NCBI GenBank assembly: GCA_015655015.1 | Contig: JAATFV010000066.1 | Span: 1 to 32,042 of the forward strand | Reading direction: 5' to 3' | Origin: Chitinophagales bacterium | Lineage (GTDB): Bacteria; Bacteroidota; Bacteroidia; Chitinophagales; Chitinophagaceae | Length of the DNA: 32,042 nt | Part shown: one piece after another, positions 18,301 through 27,035 of the stretch | Position numbering within the stretch: position 1 is the stretch's first letter | How the letters are laid out: each line of letters begins with the position of its first letter | Notes under the pieces: model-generated | What the model saw: the letters and a program-made list of their open reading frames with translations, nothing else | Told to the model about the DNA's origin: nothing | Databases searched by the model: none | Position numbers and translations under genes: made by a program

Positions 18301-18977
18301 GCTTTCAGGGTGGCGATAGAGCTGGTCAGCTTTCTGCCATCCAGTTTCTGGTAACCATTGGAGACCGTGACCTCCTTCATAGCGGATTCACTGGGCGCCA
18401 GTATGATGTTGGCCATTGCCATCCCATTGGTAATAGTGAAAAAGGAGGGAGCATATCCGATAAAGGAAACCATCAGCTTTTCGCCGGGACTGGCGGGGAT
18501 CTTAAAATGCCCCCAGCGATCCGTGATCACCGACCTGCCTTTTGAAAATACCGCGACTGTCGCGCCCGGCAGCGCCTGTTTGGAAGCCGAGTCCCTGACA
18601 AATCCTTCGATCATCGCAGAGACGCCCGGAGATCCCGTATTCATTTTTCGGGGTATGACCATCACTGTTTTATTCTCGATGGTGTACTCCAGGGGCTGAT
18701 CCCTGAATATATAATCCAGGAATTCCGTCAGGGGCATATTCTTCACGTCTACCGACACCAGTTTGGCCTTTTCCAGGGTAGCCTTTGTATAAAAGACGGA
18801 ATAACCAGTCTGCTGACGGATATCGGTGAATATTTTCTCCAGGGAAAGATCCTTCCCGGAAATAGAAACAGTTTTGCCGGGGGAGGAGGGCTTGGATTGG
18901 GCTGCAGCCTGCGTACAGGTGAACAGCAATACAGCCAGGGCAATACAAGCCCCGTAACAAAGAGCCTTTGTACTCAT
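15324..18977 (-). CDS. SusC/RagA family TonB-linked outer-membrane transporter with STN signalling domain
   Basis: 1217 residues. A signal peptide ends near CTQAAAQ. Residues about 34-112 are an STN domain (ISGKDLSLEKIFTDIRQQTG, then PLTEFLDYIFRDQPLEYTIE), the periplasmic module that talks to FecR-type anti-sigma factors. A carboxypeptidase-regulatory-like domain follows (IEGFVRDSASKQALPGATVA). The plug contains VWVVDGVVVNDP and IDILKDASATALYGVRAANG, both typical of SusC. The remainder is the 22-strand barrel, ending in an aromatic residue (SFNIDVTF). It lies directly downstream of the FecR-like gene (70 bases) and upstream of SusD. The STN domain plus the cognate FecR/ECF pair implies substrate-induced auto-activation of this locus. 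Confidence 0.95.
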   Translation of the reverse strand: MSTKALCYGACIALAVLLFTCTQAAAQSKPSSPGKTVSISGKDLSLEKIFTDIRQQTGYSVFYTKATLEKAKLVSVDVKNMPLTEFLDYIFRDQPLEYTIENKTVMVIPRKMNTGSPGVSAMIEGFVRDSASKQALPGATVAVFSKGRSVITDRWGHFKIPASPGEKLMVSFIGYAPSFFTITNGMAMANIILAPSESAMKEVTVSNGYQKLDGRKLTSSIATLKAADVLVPGMFSIDQALEGRVPGLFVMNNSGEVGASPRIRIRGTSTILASREPVWVVDGVVVNDPVGIDPSTINDLDFVNRLGNAISGLQPYNIEQIDILKDASATALYGVRAANGVIVITTKKGHAGAPVLDFNNSTILTQRPRYTDHNINVMNSRQRIDYSRDILNSGLTYPTNINWVGYEGALNDLYSGKVNYTQFQQEVHQLETNNTDWFSLITQNAVSTQNNLSISGGSDRLSYFASLGEATQMGTVRGEGVNQYSAFVKLNSNVSKKLSWEFELRNNIEKRNYVAASVNALNYAYNTSRAIPALNKDGSLSYYQSYSAPAYAFYNFNILNEMRNSTDITNISGLNLTTNLNYKLTRDLSGTALFSYSNNNTDEEITYGENTLYAAGQRRSEYGVQPPPAQTLMPYGGELQSNTIRNSSWLVRGQLNYARPVGASGKDRVDVILGTEASSNAYKGLKQVRRGYLPDRGETFAPVDPQKYPAYAAWELETNIDQVQDQITNLVSGYFSASYTFNNKYILNFNTRTDFSNKFGASSQEKFLPTWSVSGRWDMAEDLFKHSDKVNMLALRMSYGYQGNMLENETPDLIIKQGSLDPITNEYYSNIAYYPNPNLQWEKNSEINTSIDFSLLHNKINGTLTYFHKETKNAFLNKVVSDVNGRTSYVVNSGTILNQGVEVGFNFTPVNNVGASGRKKGFVWKIDPQLGQVVNKLLAKAINNNGLNQSVGVSNANTFTNYLNGSQIINNKAVNTFYSYQFNALDHNKGYPTFKHDGTTDAATYAKENIDQVYQTVMAPSGNRIPTLQGGISNNFSYRNFALGFNLAYSFGSRVRMLKLYTGANSTAILFGTAAPLPEQNVNKAFLNRWRKPGDEAFTNIPGLLSGDDYSRSITHPSTGQPWQYANNMWQMFDNSDIRVASGNFVKIKTVNFRYTLDDAVVKKIGCKSAYIMLSGLNLYTFASRKLQGQDPEQAGFGDTMQLSARPSYSFNIDVTF

Positions 18978-19047
18978 GCAGTTTTGTTTTGGTTGGTTTT
19001 CTTATGTGAATGGCGGATCGTAGTCCCGCGAGCAGCGGTGGGCCAGC

Positions 19048-20268
19048 TTATTTGCTGATCACCAGCTTACGGTTTCCTTCCATATGGTAGTGTACACCTA
19101 CTTTCTGGAAGAAGAATAAGATTCTGGATAGGTTGACATCACGGCCCAGCAGTCCTTCGAATTTGATATCGGGTATGCCCTCTTCGTACACCACGTCGAC
19201 ATCATACCACCGGGATAGCTGTGCCATGACCCTGTCGAAAGGCATGCCCTGGAAGTTAAAGAGCCCGTCCTTCCATGCCATGACCTGTTCGGGATTTATA
19301 TCGCTGGTTACGGTCAGCCTGGCGCCGCCTTCCGGTAAAGCGGTAACACGCGCCTGCTGACCAGGTGAGAGCAGATGGGATTCCTTACCCGCATCGACCC
19401 TGACAGAGCCTTTTATCAGCGTAGTAAGTATATTTTTTTCATCGGGGTAGTTCGTAACGTTGAAAAACGTTCCCAGCACCTCAATGCGGGTATCCTTACC
19501 CGTTTGTACGACAAAGGGTTTGTCAGCCCTTGCGGTTACTTCAAAATAGGCTTCTCCCTGTAAGATCACCTCCCTGGTCTTTCCTGTAAAGGCTGTCGGG
19601 TATTGCAGGGAAGAAGCGGCGTTCAGCCAGACCTGGGTACCATCCGCCAGGACCACCCTGTATTGGCCGCCCCTGGGTGTTGTAATGGTATTGTAAACCA
19701 GGCTTTGGGATGCGCCTGCCTGCGGCTGATAAGCCAGCCTGCCGCTATCCAGCTGGATGACCCGCATATTGCCCTGGCGGGTCAGCTCCCCGCTATGGGC
19801 GCTATCCAGGGTGATGCGTGCTCCATTGGCGAGGATCAGCGTTGCCTTATTGCCGCCCGGCGGAACTTCCGGCGCGGGCTGTTGCAGCCCGGCTGTTTCA
19901 TACGTACCTGCCTGAGCAGCGTGATGCCTGTAATAAAAGATCCCTGTCATCACTACAGACAATAAGATGGCAGCCGCAGCCCTCCATTGGAACCTGCGGA
20001 TAAGGACGGCCTTTCTATTTCTTTCCGGCGTCTCTTTTTTCTTTTCGAGTTTTTTCTTTTCCAGGAACTGCTGGTACACTTTCTCCATCCTTTCGGCGCT
20101 GCTGACCCCGGGATAAGCTGCCATCTTTAGTCCCTGCGTCAGATCTTCCTCCAGCAATGTCTCATACTGCCCGCCAGCCGCTGCCTCGAGAAAGCTCTCA
20201 AGCTCGGGCTGTGTCATTTCCTGCCGCTGGAATTTCTGTAATAAATCCCTGAATTGTTCCGGGGTCAT
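19048..20268 (-). CDS. FecR-family anti-sigma factor / sigma regulator
   Basis: 406 residues. The cytoplasmic head (about 1-90) binds sigma and includes TQPELESFLEAAAGGQYETL. One membrane segment lies at about residues 95-113 (WRAAAAILLSVVMTGIFYY). The periplasmic FecR domain follows: NTITTPRGGQYRVVLADGTQ, VWLNAASSLQYPTAF, GEAYFEVTARADKPFVVQT and VLGTFFNVTNYPDE. The C-terminal DUF4974-type domain (FDRVMAQLSRWYDVDVVYEE) is the part that meets the STN domain of the transporter. It sits between the ECF sigma gene (82 bases upstream) and the SusC gene. Expected role: hold or activate the upstream sigma according to transporter occupancy. Confidence 0.94.
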   Translation of the reverse strand: MTPEQFRDLLQKFQRQEMTQPELESFLEAAAGGQYETLLEEDLTQGLKMAAYPGVSSAERMEKVYQQFLEKKKLEKKKETPERNRKAVLIRRFQWRAAAAILLSVVMTGIFYYRHHAAQAGTYETAGLQQPAPEVPPGGNKATLILANGARITLDSAHSGELTRQGNMRVIQLDSGRLAYQPQAGASQSLVYNTITTPRGGQYRVVLADGTQVWLNAASSLQYPTAFTGKTREVILQGEAYFEVTARADKPFVVQTGKDTRIEVLGTFFNVTNYPDEKNILTTLIKGSVRVDAGKESHLLSPGQQARVTALPEGGARLTVTSDINPEQVMAWKDGLFNFQGMPFDRVMAQLSRWYDVDVVYEEGIPDIKFEGLLGRDVNLSRILFFFQKVGVHYHMEGNRKLVISK

Positions 20269-20350
20269 CGATGTCGGTTTATGAAGTGAAAAGGCGCCTC
20301 TTCTATATAAAGATGCGCAAGTGGGAAAAAGGGAGGGTATGGATAAAAAA

Positions 20351-20944
20351 TTATTTTATAAGCCATATCAGTATGAATGGGTACAACTGCAGGGCGTACC
20401 CGTCCAGGAATGCCCGGATAGATTTTAATGCATTGGAAATATGTTCTTTCACTGTTGTTTTGGAGATATTCATCGCCCGGCCTATCTCTTCATGCGAAAG
20501 TCCTTTTTCCCGACTGAGCCGGTAGGCTTCCTGCTGTTTGGGCGGCAGCCGGCGGACCGCTTCCTCCAGCAGGTCCCGCTGCTGCCGGGATATCAGGATC
20601 TCATCAGGCAGGCTGTCCCCAGCCCCGAATAATTCGCGCAGATAGGTAATATGTTTCTCGTGGGTTACCTGTTTGCGGAACTGCCCCAGGATCAGGTTCC
20701 TGGCAATAATGAAGAGATAATTTTCGAGGTTGTCAACGGAAGGTAAAGTTTGGCGCTTCTCCCAGAGGGTCAGAAATACCTGCTGAACTACATCTTCGGC
20801 CTGCTCATGGACCTTTGTATAGGCAAAGGCGGCCGCATAAAGATTGTCAAAATAGGTGTGGAACAGCGTGCGGAATGCGGCCTCCTGGCCATTTGCCAGT
20901 TCCTGCAGTAAAGCCCGCTCATAATTGATAGATTCCCTTTGCAC
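20351..20944 (-). CDS. ECF sigma factor of the SusCD locus
   Basis: 197 residues from a GTG start; no in-frame ATG is seen just upstream. Region 2 is clear (YAAAFAYTKVHEQAEDVVQQ, then VFLTLWEKR), as is region 4 (LPPKQQEAYRLSREKGLSHE, then EIGRAMNISKTTVKEHISNA). It is the Bacteroidota sigma-70 family type that is encoded with FecR and SusC and activates the adjacent transporter genes. Upstream, TATATTTAC on the minus strand (20973-20981) resembles a -7 box but I found no matching -33 element, so the promoter is uncertain. The C-terminus is a hydrophobic tail (LYPFILIWLIK). Confidence 0.92.
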   Translation of the reverse strand: MQRESINYERALLQELANGQEAAFRTLFHTYFDNLYAAAFAYTKVHEQAEDVVQQVFLTLWEKRQTLPSVDNLENYLFIIARNLILGQFRKQVTHEKHITYLRELFGAGDSLPDEILISRQQRDLLEEAVRRLPPKQQEAYRLSREKGLSHEEIGRAMNISKTTVKEHISNALKSIRAFLDGYALQLYPFILIWLIK

Positions 20945-21027
20945 GGATGACGCTGTTAGATGGTATTTCAGTGTAAATATAGAGAATCCGTCCCATTCGC
21001 CTGCTGACCAGGCTTGTTTGGGTCCTC

Positions 21028-22692
21028 TCAGCGGCGCTGAAATACGTTCACCCCTCCTGAATAAGTAGATAACACCTTTGTCTGCAGGACTTCTCTGGCA
21101 GGGATCTCCATCAGGTCCCTGTCCAGGATAATAAAATCAGCTTTCTTTCCCACCTCCAGGCTGCCTACCTCCTTTTCCAGGTTATCCGCCCTGGCCGCCC
21201 AGATCGTCATCCCCCGGATCGTTTCCTCCCGGCTGAGGGCATTCTCCGGCTGGAAACCGCCCGGCGGGAAACCCTTTGCGTCCACCCGGAACACAGCCGC
21301 CAGAAAAGTCTTAAAAGGACTGATATCTTCTACCGGGAAATCCGTTCCCAGCGGCAGCCATTCATTCTGTTCCAGCAGCTGCCGGTACGCATATCCTCCT
21401 TTCAGCCGGTCAGCGCCCAACCGCTCCCCGGCCCAATACATATCACTGGTAGCATGGGTAGGCTGGACAGAAGGAATGATATCTCCCCTGCCGAAAAGGG
21501 CAAAATCGCGCCCGTTGATCACCTGTGCATGCTCTATTCGCCAACGTCTGTCATTCCTGCCTCCCAGGTACTTATTATAAATAGTGAGGATCACCCGGTT
21601 AGCCGAGTCTCCAATGGCATGGGTGCACAATTGAAAATCCGTGCCCACCAGCAGCTTAGCCAGGGAGTCATAATGAGCGGGATTGCTTAATAAAAATCCC
21701 GACCAGCCTGGCTTATCATTATAAGGCTGTAACAGGCAGGCTCCCCGGCTGCCCAGGGCCCCGTCGGCATAAGCCTTCACCCCTTTCACATAGAGGAGGT
21801 CCGTCTTGTAAGGTCCCTCCGGAATATAATAATCCAGGTTATCCTTATTATCACTCAGCATTACATAAAGGCGCATGGTCAGCTTACCTGATTTTTGCAG
21901 GGAATCGATCATCTCAATATCCGACCGGTTGAGCCCGCAATCCGTAATGGTGGTTAGTCCCTGAGCAAAACAATTTTGCTGCGCCGTCACCAGCATTTGC
22001 TCATAATCGGCCTTCGAAGGAGCAGGCATCTTAGCCCACACCAGGCTCTGGGCGTTATCGATCAGTAAACCTGTCAGCTTTCCCCCCTTTGTCTCTATCT
22101 CGCCCCCCGTCAATTGCTGGCCGGGCTGCACTCCCGCCAGCTCCAGGGCCTTTGCATTGGCGATGATGGCATGGCCGTCCACTCTTTCCAGCACCACCGG
22201 GGTAACAGGGAACAGGCGGTTGAGCATCTCATTATCAGGAAAGGCCTTTCCCGGAAATTTATTCTGGTCCCAGCCCCGGCCCGTTATCCAGGGCAGATCG
22301 GGATGAGCTTTTGCAAATTGCTGCACTCTCGCCGCCACCTCTTCAAAGCTGGCGCTGCCGAAAAGACTGGCCGAGAATAACGACGCCCCATATTCGACAA
22401 AATGAGCATGGGCATCGATAAAGCCCGGATAAACAGCTTTCCCCATTACATCGATCGTCCGTCGTGACTCAAACCGCCTGAAGATCTCCTGGTCGGTTCC
22501 CACGGCAATGATCTTTCCATCTTTTATAGCAAAAGCCTGTGCTTTATTGAAGGCGCTGTCCACCGTATACACCCGTCCATGAAGCAGGACCAGGTCCGCC
22601 CGCTCTTTGGAGTTGAAATGACAGGCGGATAAACCGATGGATAATATCCCCGCGAAGAGGAGTGTCGAAAGAGCGTGTCGCTTCTTGAACAT
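21028..22692 (-). CDS. YtcJ-like amidohydrolase lipoprotein (Amidohydro_3)
   Basis: 554 residues with a lipoprotein signal peptide (ILSIGLSAC, C24). The metal-dependent amidohydrolase fold is shown by ADLVLLHGRVYTVDSAFNKA at the N-terminal beta-sandwich, the HxH metal motif in GFIDAHAHFVEYG, KAYADGALGSRGACLL, CTHAIGDSAN, RIEHAQVI, LGTDFPVEDISP, and the closing KKADFIILDRDL. This is the YtcJ branch, whose members hydrolyse amide-like bonds but mostly have unassigned substrates. The lipid anchor places it in the envelope. It starts 44 bases after the end of the homogentisate dioxygenase gene on the same strand, so the two may be co-transcribed, although no biochemical link is evident. Confidence 0.88.
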   Translation of the reverse strand: MFKKRHALSTLLFAGILSIGLSACHFNSKERADLVLLHGRVYTVDSAFNKAQAFAIKDGKIIAVGTDQEIFRRFESRRTIDVMGKAVYPGFIDAHAHFVEYGASLFSASLFGSASFEEVAARVQQFAKAHPDLPWITGRGWDQNKFPGKAFPDNEMLNRLFPVTPVVLERVDGHAIIANAKALELAGVQPGQQLTGGEIETKGGKLTGLLIDNAQSLVWAKMPAPSKADYEQMLVTAQQNCFAQGLTTITDCGLNRSDIEMIDSLQKSGKLTMRLYVMLSDNKDNLDYYIPEGPYKTDLLYVKGVKAYADGALGSRGACLLQPYNDKPGWSGFLLSNPAHYDSLAKLLVGTDFQLCTHAIGDSANRVILTIYNKYLGGRNDRRWRIEHAQVINGRDFALFGRGDIIPSVQPTHATSDMYWAGERLGADRLKGGYAYRQLLEQNEWLPLGTDFPVEDISPFKTFLAAVFRVDAKGFPPGGFQPENALSREETIRGMTIWAARADNLEKEVGSLEVGKKADFIILDRDLMEIPAREVLQTKVLSTYSGGVNVFQRR

Positions 22693-22736
22693 AACGGGAA
22701 AAATTATTTGCAGACGAATTTACTTTAAATATCGCC

Positions 22737-23894
22737 TCATTCCGCCCAGCTCATCGTATAACCGGGATTTTCGATCTCCAGCGCTTCGACAGTCAGCATC
22801 AGGGGATGGAAAGTATCCACCATCACGGCCAGCTCCTTTGTCTCCTTTGCTCCGATACTGCGCTCCACTGTCCCGGGATGCGGTCCATGGGGAATACCGC
22901 CCGGATGCAGGGTGATCATTCCCTTCGTCACGTTCTTCCGGCTCATAAAGTCCCCATCTACATAATATAAAAGCTCGTCGCTGTCGATATTGCTGTGATT
23001 GTAAGGAGCCGGGATCGATTGGGGATGATAATCGAAGAGGCGGGGACAAAAGGAACATACGACAAAATTGTGTCCTTCAAAGGTCTGGTGCACCGGCGGA
23101 GGCTGATGCACTCTTCCTGTTATAGGCTCGAAATCATGGATGCTGAAGGCGAATGGATAACAACAGCCATCCCAGCCTACCACATCAAAAGGGTGATGGC
23201 CGTAATGAATACCATAGACCCTTCCCCTTTTTTTGGTCCGGATAAGAAAATCTCCTTTCTGGTCGATCGTGTCCAGGTCTTGCGGCCCCCGTATATCCCT
23301 TTCACAATAAGGCGAATGTTCCAGCAGCTGCCCGTACGGGCTCAGATATTTCTTTGGGTAACGGATAGGGCTAAAAGATTCAACAATGAACAGGCGGTTA
23401 TCCGTATCGGAGAACTCTACCTGGTAGATCGTACCCCTGGGCACTACCAGGTAATCCCCATACCCGAAAGGCAGCTTGCCATACATCGTCTTCAACACCC
23501 CGCTCCCTTTATGCACAAAGATCATTTCGTCCGCATCGGCATTCTTATAAAAATAGTCAGCCATGCTGTGCCGGGGAGCCGCTAACACAATATGACAGTC
23601 GTTGTTCACTAAGACAGCCTTGCGGCTTTGCAGGTAATCATCCACAGGGGGGATCTTCCATCCCTCCAGGCTGCGGTGCTTCAGCATCTTTTCTTCCGCA
23701 ATGCGGGGCATTGCATCGTAGGGTTCATCCGTGCGGATGATCTCCGTAGGCGGATGACAATGGTACAATAAGGAAGAGTCATTGGAAAATCCTTCCGTGG
23801 AAAATAATTGCTCTGAATACAGTCTGCCATCCGGCTGGCGGAATTGGGTATGACGTTTATGCGGGATGACTCCCAGTGTATGATAATGTGGCAT
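22737..23894 (-). CDS. hmgA: homogentisate 1,2-dioxygenase
   Basis: 385 residues. This enzyme opens the aromatic ring of homogentisate to maleylacetoacetate in tyrosine and phenylalanine breakdown, using non-haem Fe(II). The first residues MPHYHTLGVIPHKRHTQFRQ are typical of this family. The iron site is visible: H300 in PAPYNHSN, the acidic ligand in SDELLYY (E307 most likely), and H336 in GGIPHGPHPG. GIHYGHHPFDVVGWDG and CPRLFDYHPQSIPAPY are also family hallmarks. The length is somewhat shorter than the roughly 430-445 residues of proteobacterial and animal enzymes. No other homogentisate-pathway gene (hppD, fahA, maiA) is in the window, so the pathway is presumably completed elsewhere. Confidence 0.92.
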   Translation of the reverse strand: MPHYHTLGVIPHKRHTQFRQPDGRLYSEQLFSTEGFSNDSSLLYHCHPPTEIIRTDEPYDAMPRIAEEKMLKHRSLEGWKIPPVDDYLQSRKAVLVNNDCHIVLAAPRHSMADYFYKNADADEMIFVHKGSGVLKTMYGKLPFGYGDYLVVPRGTIYQVEFSDTDNRLFIVESFSPIRYPKKYLSPYGQLLEHSPYCERDIRGPQDLDTIDQKGDFLIRTKKRGRVYGIHYGHHPFDVVGWDGCCYPFAFSIHDFEPITGRVHQPPPVHQTFEGHNFVVCSFCPRLFDYHPQSIPAPYNHSNIDSDELLYYVDGDFMSRKNVTKGMITLHPGGIPHGPHPGTVERSIGAKETKELAVMVDTFHPLMLTVEALEIENPGYTMSWAE

Positions 23895-24121
23895 GTGGGT
23901 GAATTTGGAAAAAGAGTGATCAAAAATGTAAAAAAAGGATGACCGACTGCCGCCATAACGCGACAGGTCTCAGGCCCGGCTGATCGAAACGATGGTCGCA
24001 GACGCAGTCCCGGCCGACAGGTCAACGTCCCATCGCCAAAGCAGCCATCAGGAAATAATATTTCCAGTTACGCTTGTCTATCCAATAAGTGAAATTGCGA
24101 AAGTAAGGCATAAGCTGATCG

Positions 24122-24151
24122 TTGTCCTAAAGGTAATAAATTGTAATTTAC
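24122..24151 (+). promoter_or_regulatory. probable promoter of the phosphoesterase gene
   Basis: TTG at 24122-24124 and TAATTTAC at 24144-24151 are 19 bases apart, as in Bacteroidota promoters (consensus TAnnTTTG; one important position differs, A for G). The element ends 42 bases before the ATG at 24194. The rest of the 299-base divergent gap (23895-24193) shows no gene or strong repeat. Confidence 0.45.
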
Positions 24152-24193
24152 GGCCTGAATATAATAATAGAATGACTTTAACAACCGCATCGC

Positions 24194-24691
24194 ATGTTAC
24201 GAATAGGCCTCTTAGCGGACACCCACCATTTCCTGGACGAGAACATCTTCCGACACTTTGAGAAATGCGACGAGATCTGGCATGCCGGCGACTTCGGCAC
24301 GGCTGAACTAGCGGAAAAGCTGGCAGCTTTCAAACCCCTGCGGGGAGTGTATGGCAACATCGACGGACAGGATATCAGAAAGACCTATCCCGAAAAGCTA
24401 AGATGGCGATCAGAGGAAGTAAATGTATGCATGATCCATATCGGCGGTTACCCGCCTAAATACAATCCTGCCGTAAAAAAAGAGCTGGAGGCCAATCCGC
24501 CGCAGCTATTCATTGCCGGCCACTCCCATATCCTTAAGATCATGTATGACGACCGGCTCCAATGCCTGCACATGAACCCCGGCGCCGCCGGCAACCAGGG
24601 CTGGCATAAAATACGCACCCTGATCCGCTTCACCATCGACGGCAATAACATGAAAGATTGCGAAGTGATCGAGCTGGGGAAAAGGGGATAA
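24194..24691 (+). CDS. YfcE/MJ0936-type metallophosphoesterase
   Basis: 165 residues. The small calcineurin-like phosphoesterase fold is shown by the metal motifs LLADTHHF (D-x-H), WHAGDFGT (GD), VYGNIDGQ (GN-x-D), CMIHIGGYPP and AGHSHILKIM (GHxH). The C-terminal HMNPGAAGNQGWHKIRTLIR is also typical. Family members are cytoplasmic phosphodiesterases on small substrates, with few true substrates known. It stands alone, divergent from hmgA and convergent with the histidine kinase. In the 31-base convergent gap, TCCCTT (24702-24707) and AAGGGA (24714-24719) can pair in a weak hairpin without a T-run. Confidence 0.9.
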   Translation: MLRIGLLADTHHFLDENIFRHFEKCDEIWHAGDFGTAELAEKLAAFKPLRGVYGNIDGQDIRKTYPEKLRWRSEEVNVCMIHIGGYPPKYNPAVKKELEANPPQLFIAGHSHILKIMYDDRLQCLHMNPGAAGNQGWHKIRTLIRFTIDGNNMKDCEVIELGKRG

Positions 24692-24722
24692 CCAATAAAT
24701 CTCCCTTAGTGGGAAGGGAAGA

Positions 24723-27035
24723 TTACAAATACTCCAGGATCTTACTGCGCAGCTCATTAGGCTTAAAAGGCTTACTGACGAAATCATTCATCCCGCAAGC
24801 CATGATCTCGCCGATGATCTCATTTTTAGGGGAAGCTGTAACGGCAATGATGGGAATATCCGGCAAATGCTTACGGATCTTCCTGGTGCAGGCAAAGCCA
24901 TCCAGCAAAGGCATTTGCACATCCATGAGAATAAGATCATACTTCCTCCGGAAAGTAAATTCCAGCGCCTGCCTCCCGTCTACTACCAGGTCTATCTCCG
25001 CGCCCCATCCCCGGATAAAACGACGGGCGATATTGGCATTGAATAAATTATCTTCTGCCAGCAGGATGAGCTTGTTCCGGAAGGAGTCGTTATTCTTCAC
25101 TACAGCTTTTCTCGCCGGAGCCGCCACCTCTACCGTATCCGCTTTTTGCAATATGATCGTAAAATGAAAAACGGATCCCTTCCCTACAACACTATCGATG
25201 AGAATGGAGCTGTCCATCAATTCCATCAGCTTGGCCGATATGGAAAGCCCCAACCCTGTTCCTCCATAAATACGGGTCGTATTGCTGTCGGCCTGGGTGA
25301 ACTGTTCGAAGATCTTGTCTTTCTTTTCCTCGGGAATGCCGATCCCGGTATCGATGACATAAAATTTTGTGATGAAAGAATGGATCCTGTTCTCCACCAT
25401 TTCCACTTTCAATTTGACCGACCCTTCCCTGGTGAATTTTATCGCATTGCTGATCAGGTTATTCAATACCTGTGAAAGCCGGAAACTATCCCCCTTTACC
25501 ATGAACGGCATATTCTCATCGTACTCGACATCAAATACGATATCCTTCTCTTTAGCTTTATAGCTGAAGGATTGATAGAGGCTCTGAACCAATTCCCGAA
25601 GATTAAAATCAATAGCCGATAATTCTATCTTCCCGGAATCCAGCTTGGTAAAATCAAGAATATCATTGATGATATGCAGAAGGCTCTCCCCGGAAAACTG
25701 CAAGGTGCGCAGATCCTCCTGCTGATCCTCCCGGGGATTGCCCTGAAGCAGCAGGTGGGTAATGCCGATCACGGCATTGAGCGGCGTTCGCAGCTCGTGG
25801 CTCATCACGCTGAGGAACTGGGACTTGGCTTTCGCAGCCTGCTCCGCCTTTTCCTTCATCTGCACCAATTCCTGCTCCCGTTGCCGGCGGCTGGAAATAT
25901 CCCTTATAAATCCATTAAAGTAATAATCATTGTCATGCTGGATGCCCGTAACGGTCAGCTCCATCGGAAATTCAGCCCCGTTCTTCCGGATACCCGTCAG
26001 CTCCAGCCTTTTGTTAAGAATATTGCTGCCGCCTTCTGTCAGGAATTGGTAAAACTCCCTCCCATGCATGGTCAGGAAAGAGTCCGGGATAATGGTATCC
26101 ATAAATGTCCTCCCCTGCACTTCTTCCTCCGTATAACCGAATATCTCAGCGGCCGAACTATTCCATCGGATAATAGTTCCATCCTGGTTGGTGATCACAA
26201 TCGCATCAGGAGCAGAAGAAATGACGCTGCTCAGCATGATCTCATTCTTCCGCAGCAGCTTTCCCGTTTCCTCATTCTCCCTTATCTTTTGATCCAGGGC
26301 AATATTGAGCTGCTCCGATTCCGCCAGCTTCTCCAAAAAGATCTGTTCGATCTGCGCCTGTGAAAAGATGCCCAGGTGCTCGCGGTCCACGATCTCCTTC
26401 GGAATAAGCGTAAGCATATGCGGGAAGAATTCCAGCTCCTTATACTTGGCCGAAAAACTCTCGTAAGTCTTTTCAAAGATCTTCCCCGCCTGAGCTTCCC
26501 CGTAGTTGCTGCTGACAAACTGGAAGGCATCGAAACTTAAGAACTGTAATTTTCTGAAAACTTCGGCCTCCCCCTTTCTTTCGGCCAGTATCGCCAGCTC
26601 CCTCATTTTTTTTTCGAAATAACCTTCCCCGCTACGCCCGAACTTGTTACTGACGTTATTCAGAAAAGATTGGAGGAACTGCGTAGCCAGCGTATTCTTT
26701 TGCTCTGTCTCCGAGACATAGAGAAGATTGAAGATAGGCTCCTGCAGCAAACCCGGGAACCGCATCCGGACGCTCTCCCGCAGGGATGCCCTGGTATACT
26801 GTTCAGCATGCTCAAAGGAAGTGAGGTATTTCTCGAAAAGCAGGTAAGTATGAAAAACCTCTTCCGGTTTTTTCCCGGCGGATTTGTATGCTAATTGGAT
26901 CAGCTGCTCCGCCTTTCCGGGTATAGAGATGCGCCCTATTAAAAACTCGAACAATCTCTTGTATAAAAATAAATTCGCACCACCCGCTTTACCGGCAGCA
27001 CCCTTATTTCTTACCCTCAAAAATTTTTTCAGCAC
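24723..27035 (-). CDS. hybrid histidine kinase (unknown N-terminal helical domain, PAS, HisKA, HATPase, REC)
   Basis: 770 residues from GTG at 27035. Residues 1-240 are an unrecognised helical domain. A short coiled coil (about 235-265) leads to a PAS domain (266-385; SSAPDAIVITNQDGTIIRWN). HisKA has H413 in LSVMSHELRTPLNAVIG. HATPase_c has the N box NNLISNAIKFT, G1 DTGIGIP and G2 GGTGLGLSI. The receiver (about 654-770) carries the phospho-acceptor D705 in LILMDVQMP and the Lys in VSKPF. There are no membrane helices, so it is a cytoplasmic sensor. With the divergent Hpt and LytTR genes it can make a full relay H413 to D705 to Hpt H66 to LytTR D56. The GTG overlaps the end of a mini-gene by seven bases, which supports this start but does not prove it. 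Confidence 0.9.
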   Translation of the reverse strand: MLKKFLRVRNKGAAGKAGGANLFLYKRLFEFLIGRISIPGKAEQLIQLAYKSAGKKPEEVFHTYLLFEKYLTSFEHAEQYTRASLRESVRMRFPGLLQEPIFNLLYVSETEQKNTLATQFLQSFLNNVSNKFGRSGEGYFEKKMRELAILAERKGEAEVFRKLQFLSFDAFQFVSSNYGEAQAGKIFEKTYESFSAKYKELEFFPHMLTLIPKEIVDREHLGIFSQAQIEQIFLEKLAESEQLNIALDQKIRENEETGKLLRKNEIMLSSVISSAPDAIVITNQDGTIIRWNSSAAEIFGYTEEEVQGRTFMDTIIPDSFLTMHGREFYQFLTEGGSNILNKRLELTGIRKNGAEFPMELTVTGIQHDNDYYFNGFIRDISSRRQREQELVQMKEKAEQAAKAKSQFLSVMSHELRTPLNAVIGITHLLLQGNPREDQQEDLRTLQFSGESLLHIINDILDFTKLDSGKIELSAIDFNLRELVQSLYQSFSYKAKEKDIVFDVEYDENMPFMVKGDSFRLSQVLNNLISNAIKFTREGSVKLKVEMVENRIHSFITKFYVIDTGIGIPEEKKDKIFEQFTQADSNTTRIYGGTGLGLSISAKLMELMDSSILIDSVVGKGSVFHFTIILQKADTVEVAAPARKAVVKNNDSFRNKLILLAEDNLFNANIARRFIRGWGAEIDLVVDGRQALEFTFRRKYDLILMDVQMPLLDGFACTRKIRKHLPDIPIIAVTASPKNEIIGEIMACGMNDFVSKPFKPNELRSKILEYL

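Noticed and set aside
25674..26363. 229-codon plus-strand frame inside the histidine kinase
   Set aside because: Antisense shadow of a well-supported kinase gene with recognised motifs throughout.
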